Of a DNA stretch of 64,000 nt, positions 1 to 8,630 are shown one piece after another (within the stretch, counting starts at the first letter, position 1; every line of letters begins with the position of its first letter). The notes beneath the pieces were generated by a model. That model was not told where the DNA came from and ran no database searches. It was given only the letters and a program-made list of their open reading frames with translations. This DNA is from Branchiostoma lanceolatum (lineage: Eukaryota; Chordata; Leptocardii; Amphioxiformes; Branchiostomatidae), in assembly GCF_035083965.1 (NCBI RefSeq), contig NC_089738.1, positions 17,803,734-17,867,733 on the forward strand, written 5' to 3'. Made by a program: the position numbers and the translations under genes.

Positions 1-35
1 CCATAAACAGTTATTCTGCTTTGAACACTATACAG

Positions 36-384
36 GGCTCGAAATTCATTTTTGGAAATAGGTGCACTGGTGCAACCAACCAAGAGAATTAGGTGCACAG
101 AAAGAAATTTGGGTGCACCACATAAAATAAAGTTGAATCATGTCAGCAAATTTAATGCTCTTATAATTGTAATGAAGACCTTCAAGTAATACATCAAATA
201 AAGAGTGCAACAAATGGTTCTATTGCTTTTTCCGATACTGTTTACTAGTGTACCTTTACCCTATACTCGGCTATAGCCTACAAAAATATCTAGGTGCACT
301 GGTGCACCCACAGTCAAAAATTAGGTGCAAAGCTCCAATTTTGGGTGCACACGGGTGCACATGCACCCAGTGTTTCGAGCCGAC
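36..384. repeat. Small non-autonomous element with inverted GGCTCGAAA-type ends
   Basis: The left end reads GGGCTCGAAA and the right end is its inverse (TTTCGAGCC). The interior is built from repeated GGTGCAC motifs, seen in two similar blocks at about 50-120 and 290-370. Flanking octamers (CACTATAC and GACTATAT) could be a decayed 8-bp target duplication, which would suggest a hAT-type MITE. That assignment is inference. The element lies in the intron left of TAF5 coding exon 2. Confidence 0.35.
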
Positions 385-404
385 TATATTATATACGTAC
401 GCAC

Positions 405-1332
405 CTTGCCAGATCCCCTTCACTCTCGTAAGCAGACAGAACCGACGACACCTCCCCGCTCGTGGCGACCCGGGATGACCCAGAGGAGTCTCCGTTCCCG
501 TCCGGCAGCTTGGCCTCGCGTCTCAGCGCGGCCTCGGCGTCCTTCAGTTTGTTGTTCTTGAGGAACTGTAAGACGGCTGCAAGGGTCTGCTGGTCCATCT
601 TACTAGGGTCTGTCCTGTAGGGAAGATGGCAGGGTGTTGAAACTAAAGGAAAGTACAACTTAATGAGTTGTCTTTCTTTGTCTTTCCCTAAATTCTTTTT
701 CCTTTCTTCAACCTCTGTCCCTTTACCCCTCTCTCCTTCACTCTCTCTCTCTCTGGCTTGCTCTGACCATACACTGGGATTTGAACCCACTACCCTGTGA
801 TCCAAAGGTAGGCTTCTGACTGTTAGACCAGTCCACAGTGCATAGATGGTAGCTAGGTTTTGATGCCTGCACTAAACGATTATCAAGAGCAACAATATCA
901 TACTGTAATCATGGGCGCCCTCTAGCGAATCAGGTGATACAACAGGTTCCCATAAGTTACTGTATAACGGCTATCAAATTCTTCCCTTCTCTACACCCAA
1001 AGAACGCATCAGACACACATACAAGCATGCCGTACCAAGTATATTAAAAAGTCATGAAGCTGTGATTAGCATTCTAGCGCGATAATTTACGAACGCAAGC
1101 GACGACAAGTCTCAAGTTGTGAAGCGATTTTCTGGCGGGCTTGCATTAGCAAACACACAAAATGGCCTGTACTGTAGTCTGCACTGAACACAACATCTCG
1201 AAACTCTACCAAAACTTACCCTGCTCCTTTCTCCCCCTTTGGTGAGCTCTGCACGCCCGTAGCCGCCCCAGAAACGGTGCTAGCGTCGTTTGAACCATCG
1301 GTCACTACAACGGTGCGGTTTGGGTCCGCCAT
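405..1332 (-). CDS. TAF5: TAF5 (TFIID subunit 5), N-terminal two coding exons; gene continues off the left edge
   Basis: TAF5 is a scaffold subunit of the general transcription factor TFIID and, in many animals, of SAGA-type complexes, acting in the nucleus. Coding exon 1 is 1332..1220 (minus) and begins MADPNRTVVV. Coding exon 2 is 614..405. The GT-AG junctions (donor at 1219-1218, acceptor ending at 615) keep the frame, giving KGEKGAG-TDPSKMDQQTL. Exon 2 carries the LisH-like helix pair, with QTLAAVLQFLKNNKLKDAEA and then LRREA, followed after a Ser/Gly linker by VLSAYESEGD. This is the same order as the start of vertebrate TAF5. Exon 2 ends at a GTGCGT donor (404-403). The NTD2 and WD40 exons must lie left of the window. 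The leader is much shorter than the Gly/Ala-rich human one. Recognition is from memory of the family motif. Confidence 0.8.
764..842 (-). repeat. tRNA-derived SINE head in a TAF5 intron
   Basis: Read on the minus strand, this stretch has an A-box-like TGGTCTAACAGTCAGA and a B-box-like GGTTCAAATCC at about tRNA spacing, followed by a CT-rich tail (725-760). It does not fold into a clean cloverleaf with paired ends, so it is called a SINE head and not a tRNA gene. Confidence 0.4.
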
Positions 1333-1838
1333 TTTGTTTCGGCAAGGTTGGGGGAGATCCGTTACTCACCATATCTTCATAGGGGTGCAGCCATATCACG
1401 AGCATTGTCCTCTTGTAAGCAAGAATATTACAATGATAATCACATAGATAAGTAGTATGGAGCTATTGTGTTTAATTTTTTCTTTAATCACGAGAGTAAT
1501 ATGAAATCTAAAATCTATTGCATCATCAAAGTATAACGAATATGGGTCGCCCCTATATTTTTGTCCCCTGGGTATTTCAAGGCATCAGAATGTAAATAGA
1601 GCACTGCGCGTAGAAAGCAACTCCTCGTGCTGTATGCTAATTTTAGTGTCTTAGAAATGATAAACAAATGACTTAAATACTTCTGTAGACGATTTATTTA
1701 TTCATTTTCACTTGATTGCTTATTGTGTGCAATATAGATCATGTTATGTGGTTGCGTTTCTTTCTCTACATGGGTCATCGAAAGGTCACAAAATAGAGAG
1801 AGAGGGGGGGAGAGAGCGAGAGCGAGAGCGAGAGCGAG

Positions 1839-1888
<50 letters not shown>

Positions 1889-2338
1889 TGGAAGAGAGAA
1901 AGAGAGAGTGGAAGGACAGAGAGAGGGGGGGATTTTCTTCCTAGGTCATGGTCGGTGAAGTAATAAATATTGTTGTATTGGAACAAATGGTTAAAGTCGA
2001 ATCCCTTGTTCAAGTTGAGGCTTAAGCCAGGCCGGTTTACACCAACTACTCTGTTTCGATCAGCGGACACGCAAATCAAACTTACTCGTGAAATGTTCTG
2101 AGCCGAATACAAACAAACAAAAAACAAAGAGCGTAAGTTGAAAGACAGGTTCATTTCAACCTTGGCAGGACTGTCTGGCGAGATATAGCAAAACTGCATC
2201 TCGTTCGTCCTTTGACCCGCGGTGACCCCACACGCATGACGTAGTTACACAACATATGACTGCAGCAGACGCAAAATCACGCGGACGAAACTAAAGGAGC
2301 GTTTCATCACTGCGTTACCGTCTCAGGATAACGTCTTT
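1333..2338. other. TAF5 upstream region with a (GA)n microsatellite
   Basis: The sequence upstream of the TAF5 start has no coding signal. A GA/GAGC microsatellite runs from about 1795 to 1925 and creates meaningless Arg/Glu or Ser/Leu open frames in several phases. The segment just right of 1333 is the natural place for the TAF5 promoter, but no TATA box or other diagnostic element was seen. Confidence 0.5.
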
Positions 2339-2384
2339 ACGAAGGTGAGAAGACAGGATACTGTGCGTACAAGCCGGGAACATA

Positions 2385-2637
2385 GAAGTATCTCGGAAGT
2401 TAAGCAACGCGCGGTCCGGACAGTGCTTGGATGGGGGACCAACCAAGGACGTCCGGATTGCTGTAGCCTCACGAAGCTTTCCACGAAATCGTCTTCCGGG
2501 AGGGACGTAAAACGGGGGTCCCGTGCTCGAGGAGGTGCCTCGAACACGTTAAACAGCCTCATTACCCTACACATTGGGTACCTGCCTGTGGCACTGGCTG
2601 CAAATACACCTGATATTATTATTATTAAAACGTCGAT
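2385..2637 (+). repeat. 5S rRNA-derived SINE, copy 1
   Basis: The head matches the internal promoter part of 5S rRNA: TCTCGGAAGTTAAGCA, then GTGCTTGGATGGGGGACC, then TTGCTGTAGCC. A body follows with CGTCTTCCGGGAGGGACGTAA, GGGGTCCCGTGCTCGAGG and CAGCCTCATTACCC, ending in (ATT)n. This head/tail organisation is that of 5S-headed (SINE3-type) retroposons. The body is shared with the copy at 26371 and, in part, with tRNA-headed SINEs at 21455 and 39700. Confidence 0.75.
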
Positions 2638-2658
2638 TTCGTAGTTTTTGTGTGGCTA

Positions 2659-3752
2659 ACGGGGGGTGTCCATAGTCCGGTAACTGTTCTAAGTGAATGC
2701 GCATGTCTTTTGTCATCGTACATTTCGCCCTGAACCCATCAAAAACAAGCTTAGATCTTGTAACAGGCATATAACTGTGATTAAAGCTACACAGACATAG
2801 TTTTCATTTAAACAGTAGCGTTCCGCACTTTGGTTTTATAGCACACAAAGGTCACGGCACTTTTGAGGTTTGCATTCTAGTGGAACCTTCCAACATAGAA
2901 AGGGGGTCCAAACTCCGGTAAGGTGACGAGCAGGTCATTACTGTTCATGTTTAAGCATCCCATGTGAATAGAATTACACTAAAGCCTTGCAATATCAATT
3001 TTTTGTCGCACACATGTGCCATATTTTGTATTACAGTAATTGTTCAAATACGCTGAGGTAGAAATTTCCCCTCTCACGGCGAGATCAACCTGCCGCCGGC
3101 AAACAAAATGGCGGAACATTGTTACGTTGCCTGCGATCGTATGCCTTTACGCTTTCGGATTCCTTGATGGTCTTTTCAACCTTGTTATTGGCAGCAGCAA
3201 TATCTATGGGATTTTTTAGTCGGTAGGGTTAAATTTTCTGGAATGGTCGGCGCTCTACCGGCGGGTTGACTAATTTGAATTGTGTAGGGCACCTCTTTTG
3301 GCTGCCGTCATACGTGATTGGTAAAGATGGCGGAGCAACAGGATGAACACTGCGGCGTTATTTTAACTCTGATTATCCAACTTTAAAGGCAAAGATGGTA
3401 TATAGGTTTGTTTTTAGAGGAAATATAATTAATGTCCTTTCTATATGTGGTGGTATCTTTTTACCTGTTGTATTCTACGATGAACAATTAAAGAGTTTCG
3501 AAGGGCATGTTCACGATGCATTCGCTCGTCAACCTGCACGGAAGGCGTCAGACTTGTGCAATTTTTAAAATCTTTATCCGTTGGGGCTTACCAACTTCAA
3601 CACATACTCCAACTTTGTGGTGATTAACATGAAGGTTTAGTCCATAACTAGGTGTACTTATCATGTGCAGCTACCCATCCATATCTCCTCAACAACGATT
3701 TTAAAAAACCTTACCGGACTATGGACCTTACCGGATTATGGACACCCCCCGT
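2659..3752. mobile_element. Non-autonomous DNA transposon, ~1.1 kb, TA target duplication
   Basis: The left end ACGGGGGGTGTCCATAGTCC is matched inverted at the right end (GGATTATGGACACCCCCCGT). Each end is flanked by TA (2657-2658 and 3753-3754). A second inverted partial copy of the tip (CCGGACTATGGACC) lies just inside the right end. No open frame of interest is present inside. A TA duplication fits Tc1/mariner or ISL2EU-type mobilisation, but the superfamily cannot be fixed from the ends alone. Confidence 0.6.
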
Positions 3753-4355
3753 TAGGGCAGGGGTGACCTAGTTTTCCAACGTGTATGCATGCAGCCATTT
3801 AATTTTATAACGGTAACTCTAGATTTATAGATTTCTGTGTCGCTGAGTGTGTGTTTTGTAATGCAGGTAGGATAGCTTGGAAGATCCACGCTGGATATCA
3901 TCGTGACCAGACCACGCTGCTGTAAAGCAAATAACCTTGGGCCCCAATCTCGGACCGGTTGACCGTTCGACTAGCTATGACCGGAAGACACCGGAATACA
4001 CCGGTTGCTATATAAAATTAAATATAGTATATCATATGGCCGTGGAAACAACAAAAAAATCACACACACACGATGCGATGTTAACTCATCAAAGTATACT
4101 GCATTTCGGTTGGGGTTACCTTATTTTTGTGTATTCCGATGTATGCCAGTAAATAGTCGGACCTCTTGGGCTGAAGGAGCGAATGAATGAATGAATCAAT
4201 GAATGAATCAATGAATGACCTTTATTTAAGTAAATGATTTGCCAGAAGAGTAAGACAGCCTAAGAAGGTCATAGGATATGATAGAGAAACCGGCCTCCAG
4301 TTATGAATGCCGTTTTCTACAGATTGCATCCTTCTACTAAAAGGACGACAGTGTG
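3753..4355. other. Upstream flank of the SLC16 gene, with a (GAAT)n tract
   Basis: No coding evidence. A short GAATGAATGAAT/CAATGAATG microsatellite lies at about 4168-4216. The SLC16 start codon follows at 4356, so the promoter or an untranslated first exon probably lies here, but no specific element could be recognised. Confidence 0.4.
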
Positions 4356-5708
4356 ATGAAGGATGTGCAGTACCGCCAGGAGGCGCCAGATGGCGGTTGG
4401 GGCTGGTTCGTCGTCCTGAGCAGTTTTCTCTGCCACCTCTGTATCGTGGGCGTCGCCAAGTCGTTCGGGGTCTTCTTCCCGTACTTTCTTGAGACGTTCG
4501 GAGAAGACGCCAGAAGTACATCTTGGGTGAGCTCCATCCAAGGGGCCACCTGTCTGTTTGGATGTAAGTTTTTCCTATTTGCCTTCTCATTGTCTATCGG
4601 TATGGCTCGTGTCTAACGGTATATCACACGAAGAAGCGATATTAATTGCATTGGGGCATTTCGTTCTCCATTGCTTCAGAAATGAGCGAAACAGAACATA
4701 TCCACTTTTTCTTCAATTATCATGCGAACAGGATAGCCACTATAACAATATTGTACTATAAATCCATCATTGGCGGATTTTGCCGGTGCCCTTACGAAAC
4801 TTTCTCCTAGAAAACTCCTCTAGATTCGAACCGAGTGGAGTTTAAGGGCGCGGGTTCGAATCTGCGTAGGAGAATGTTACCAACGTATTTGACTGAATTT
4901 TATTCTCTATTGCTTCCAAAAGAAGCGACATATCTAGTAGTTTTGCTTCATTGTGCCATCTCCATTCCCATTTTCTCCTCCCCAGCGGTATTTGCGGGCG
5001 CACTGACTAACATCTTCGGCTGCAGGGCGGTGGTGATGGCGGGAAGTCTGATCGCAGCTTCCGGTCTGGTCTCCAGTTTCTTCGTCACCAGCCTAGCTGC
5101 CATGTACGTCACCACGGGGTTTATCACAGGTAAGCCACAGCTCACAACTTTGGTAAGGGGCACGGTCAAGTCTTAAACACTGTACAGACTACAGACCAGT
5201 ATCTTTTGCCCGATACTAGCATCTCCTTTTCCACTAGACGGCGATTACTGAGCGGCCAAAAGTAGATTAGTGTTGCTCTTGATTTTATAATACATTGTAG
5301 GGTGTACTATGAAAAGTATGATTTGAAAGACACAAATGACACTTTATTAATCAAATAGTTGACCGTTCAGCCGCTAGTGGAATGTGGTTTCATATTACTA
5401 CTATCACCTTTGAAGATTTACATGCCAGTAACCTGCAGTTTGAAAAGAAGCTGCTAGGGGTGGGTACCATGGGATGGGGATGATTTCATTGCAGTAAGAC
5501 TCAGTTTACTGGATCATTTATCCTGGTAGGCCAACGTGCAAATAGATATATAAAGCATTTTTGATATCCGGCCTCCTTGGCAGAAGTACTAGACCCTAAA
5601 GATCCCTAAAGTCATATTTATAAACTTCTCTCTTTTTTTCTTACAGGTGTTGGCTTCTCCCTAATGTACACCCCGTGCCTGACTATGGTGGGGAGGTATT
5701 TCAAGAAC
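4356..5708 (+). CDS. SLC16-like monocarboxylate transporter, 5' part (exons 1-3a), exon 3 interrupted by a transposon
   Basis: This is a major-facilitator, twelve-helix plasma-membrane transporter of the monocarboxylate family. Exon 1 (4356-4563) carries the family signature at the first helix, APDGGWGWFVVLSSF, then SFGVFFPYFLETF. Exon 2 (4986-5129) encodes FGCRAVVMAGSLIAASGLV. Exon 3 starts at 5647 with GVGFSLMYTPCLTMVGRYFKN and stops being host sequence at 5708. Phases (1, 1) are consistent across all introns. The frame is cut exactly inside the conserved motif before helix 5 (YFxxRRxLAxG), and resumes at 18257. Joining 5708 to 18257 gives YFKN-RRALANGLG and a total of 465 aa over four exons, the usual SLC16 length. 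The substrate cannot be predicted. In this haplotype the gene is expected to be inactive. Confidence 0.85.
5704..5708. repeat. Target-site duplication AGAAC, left copy
   Basis: AGAAC directly precedes the left terminus of the large transposon. The same five bases follow the right terminus at 18252-18256. One copy belongs to the SLC16 codons for Lys-Asn. Confidence 0.85.
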
Positions 5709-6277
5709 CACGGGGTATAACGTACGTCACGGGATGGCCAGACACATTCGGTGGTCGCAGAGATCTATCAGCCGAAACGCGCAGACACATTCAACGCGCC
5801 GCAGAAAAATCAGCCGTCCGCGCGGACCAATCAGCTGCAACGCGCAGACAAATTCGACACCGCGCGAACCAATCAGCCGCTCGCGCAGAAATTTCAGCCG
5901 TGGGACAGCGCCACCAGCTGTCTCACTACTGCCTCCAGAGAGCGCTTGAAGGCCCGCGCCAAGGTAGGTCCTCCACAATTTCCTTCTCTAGCGTCATATA
6001 GAGACATCGACTGGTCATCCAACTAGGCCTATCAGGTGACAGACTATCTTAGGGTCATCCGGAGCCAAAAATAATCGGCAGGTCTTCAATTTAAATCGAG
6101 ATATAGGGAGAACAGTTGTAGAACAGTGACATCACACATCAAAGTTATCAAGGTAAACAAACGCCAAACACCGCATTTTGGGCCATTAGAAGTAAAGACA
6201 TCGTCAGAGTTGACTATATTTACTGAAATTGGGTGCCTAGAGCAACGTAACATTACTTTGGAACCGACATTATATGC
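5709..6277 (+). repeat. Left terminal inverted repeat (569 bp)
   Basis: It pairs with 17683-18251. The outer 200 bp are CpG-rich and contain a 63-bp tandem unit (starting at 5768, 5831 and 5894) with TCAGCCG/TCAGCTG motifs at 5768, 5810, 5831, 5873 and 5894. Two of these sit within CCAATCAG. Such subterminal repeats are typical transposase-binding arrays, and CCAAT boxes could also serve as promoter sites. These functions are inferred. Confidence 0.85.
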
Positions 6278-6299
6278 AGGATATGCCTAAATTGCGATA

Positions 6300-8362
6300 G
6301 AAGTCTTCAACTTATACTACTTCAACTTATACTACCCCCAGATAACCCCGCGAGGGGCAAAGTAGGGGGGGAGGAGGTCCCAGGCTAAGGCGGGCAGGCC
6401 TCCAGCCTGGCGCGGAAAGACTCAACGGTGGGAGCCGTAACAACCGCGCCAGGCAGGGCGTTCCACTCGGGTATGGTGCGGGGGAAGTATGAGTATTTGT
6501 AGGAGTCTGTTCGGGCGTAGAGTGGTTGAAATTTGAGCGTGTGGCTTCCCCGGGTGCGCCCCTGGGCTGGTTTCAGTAGACTATCTGTATTAATATTGAT
6601 ATGGTTATTAACTAGCTTATAGAAAAAGGTGAGGCGGGCGTTCCTCCTCCTTTCAGAGAGAAGGGTCCACTGCAGGTCATTGAGCATTTGTGTCACGCTG
6701 CTAGTCTGCCGGTAGTCATTCAGAGTCACTCGGGCGGCCCTGCGCTGGACGGCCTCCACCGTCTGTATCCCTTTGGTGGTGTACGGGTCCCAGACGGTGG
6801 CACTATATTCCAAGTGGGGCCGCACCAGCGCTTTGTAACAAGTGGCCTTGACCCTAGATGGACAATGGGTCAAATTGCGCCGAATGACCCCTAGTACCCT
6901 GCCGGCTTTGCTAGTGGCGTAGTTGATATGGGTGTCCCACCGCAGATCGTCGGACAGTTGTACTCCAAGATAGGGGTGGGACTTGACACCGGTGAGGGCT
7001 TCTCCACTTAGGGAGTACTGGGTTAGAATGGGGTGCTTTTTACGGGTGATATGGAGGATGTGGCATTTAGAGGGATTGAACGACATAAGCCAACGATTTT
7101 GCCAATCTGTTAACGCATCAAGATCAGACTGTAGACCTTGTGCGTCAGAAGGCGTGCTGATAGTTCGATAAATCAAGCAATCATCGGCAAATAATCGAAC
7201 GTGTGAATCTACGGAGCTGGGGAGGTCGTTAATATACAGTAGAAAGAGCAAAGGGCCTAACACTGTACCCTGAGGGACTCCAGAGGTGACCCTGACAGCT
7301 TTAGATGTTCCGCCGTCAAAGACAACCCTCTGGGTTCTCTCTGTTAGGAAGGCCCTAAACCAAGACTGAAGAAGGTCAGAAATGCCATAGTGCTCGAGCT
7401 TGCTCAGCAGCCGCTCGTGGGGCACGGTGTCGAATGCCTTGCTAAAGTCAAGCACCGCGACATCGACCTGTTTGTTATGGTCAAGATTGTTGGCCAAGTC
7501 TTGGAGGGTGAGTACCAGCTGGCTCTCACAGGACAGACCCTTCCTGAAACCGTGCTGCGCCGGGGACAGAACGCCATGAGTGTCAAGATGTTTCATCATG
7601 TGGCTGTGCACGATGTGTTCGAGCACTTTGCCACAGACCGATGTCAAAGACACCGGCCTATAGTTGGAAGGCATTGTTCTGTCACCCTTTTTGAAGATTG
7701 GAGCGATGTTAGCTGTTCTCCAATCCTCAGGTACGTCTCCCGTAGATATTGATTGGGAGAATATTGTCTGTAGTATTGGCGCAATTTGCTCGGCAACAGT
7801 TTTCAGGAGGCGAGGTGGTATTCCGTCTGGTCCTGTGGACTTGCTGGGATTAAGGCTAGAGAGCTGTTTGGCTACCCCCTCCACTGAGATGTTAAGGGAG
7901 GGGATAGTTGGAACTACGGATTCGCCAAGGGTAGGAACGGTAGATTTATCCTCCCTGGTAAACACTGACTCAAACTGGGCTCCCAGTGCATCAGCCTTTT
8001 CCTGGGGGTCAGATGTTAGCACCCCCTGGTGTCTAAGGGCTGATGCACCAGTAGAGTCCTGTCTGAGAGATTTGACATAGCTCCAAAAGGCCTTGGGATT
8101 ATCCTCGATGTTTGTCTCAAGGTAGTTGGAAACATAATCCCTATGGGCCTTCCTAACTCTCTGCTTAACTCCCTTCCTACACCTCTTGAACTTTGCCCAG
8201 GCTTCATGGGAGTTGGATCTCCTAGCCTTGGAAAAAAGTTCAGACCGCTTACGAAATGCTTTGCGAATCTGGGGTGTTATCCAAGGTTTGCTAGATTGTG
8301 GCCTCACTCGTTTCCTGGGAACATGCTTATTGGCAGCACCATTATTGCTTATTAAGTCAGAT
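6300..8362 (-). mobile_element. 5'-truncated non-LTR retrotransposon (LINE, CR1/Jockey-like) nested in the transposon
   Basis: The element lies just inside the left TIR, in minus orientation. Its 3' end, at the left, has a short direct repeat (CTTCAACTTATACTA twice, 6311-6340), the kind of simple tail seen in CR1/L2-type LINEs. Sequence right of about 8363 resembles the stretch just inside the right TIR (a CGCCCCCCTCCCCC tract, then GTGTAGAGC), so the LINE seems to have landed inside a formerly longer inverted arm. The apurinic endonuclease domain is absent, as expected for 5' truncation. No clear target duplication was found. Confidence 0.75.
6385..8307 (-). CDS. LINE reverse transcriptase (C-terminal 640 aa of ORF2)
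   Basis: The open frame encodes a reverse transcriptase with the block order of non-LTR elements: STGPDGIPPRLLK, then KKGDRTMPSNYRPVSLTSV, then QHGFRKGLSCESQL. LDFSKAFDTVPH carries the first catalytic aspartate, SGVPQGTVLGPLLFLLYIND follows, and LFADDCLIYR is the FADD catalytic box. The C-terminal thumb region contains HLEYSATVWDPY and NDLQWTLLSERR. The FADD box and these blocks fit the Jockey/CR1/L2 group. The frame is uninterrupted over 640 codons but lacks the N-terminal endonuclease, so the copy could not retrotranspose independently. The open frame implies recent insertion. It is nested in the larger transposon and read opposite to the YqaJ gene. Confidence 0.85.
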   Translation of the reverse strand: MRPQSSKPWITPQIRKAFRKRSELFSKARRSNSHEAWAKFKRCRKGVKQRVRKAHRDYVSNYLETNIEDNPKAFWSYVKSLRQDSTGASALRHQGVLTSDPQEKADALGAQFESVFTREDKSTVPTLGESVVPTIPSLNISVEGVAKQLSSLNPSKSTGPDGIPPRLLKTVAEQIAPILQTIFSQSISTGDVPEDWRTANIAPIFKKGDRTMPSNYRPVSLTSVCGKVLEHIVHSHMMKHLDTHGVLSPAQHGFRKGLSCESQLVLTLQDLANNLDHNKQVDVAVLDFSKAFDTVPHERLLSKLEHYGISDLLQSWFRAFLTERTQRVVFDGGTSKAVRVTSGVPQGTVLGPLLFLLYINDLPSSVDSHVRLFADDCLIYRTISTPSDAQGLQSDLDALTDWQNRWLMSFNPSKCHILHITRKKHPILTQYSLSGEALTGVKSHPYLGVQLSDDLRWDTHINYATSKAGRVLGVIRRNLTHCPSRVKATCYKALVRPHLEYSATVWDPYTTKGIQTVEAVQRRAARVTLNDYRQTSSVTQMLNDLQWTLLSERRRNARLTFFYKLVNNHININTDSLLKPAQGRTRGSHTLKFQPLYARTDSYKYSYFPRTIPEWNALPGAVVTAPTVESFRARLEACPP

Positions 8363-8630
8363 CGCTATGCCGCCCCCCTCCCCCCTCTTGTTGTGTGTAG
8401 AGCTATTAGTTACGGCCTTTTCCCGATAATAACGTACATATATAGGGTACCTACCAGCTGAGGTTTAATGTGAACATAAGTCCTGAAGTCTTTGTTACTT
8501 TTATTGTTTTGCTACAATTTCTGCAAGGATGTTCTTCATACGTGTATTCATAATGGCACACTCGTAATGCCCTGGTTTGCCACTGCAAATATTCTCATTT
8601 TACATATATCTACCTTGACTTTTTTCAGAA

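Noticed and set aside
1795-1925. Arg/Glu- or Ser/Leu-rich proteins
   Set aside because: Produced by a GA microsatellite; no splice or family context.
2385-2520. A functional 5S rRNA gene
   Set aside because: Only the middle and 3' part resemble 5S, and it continues into a SINE body with an ATT tail.
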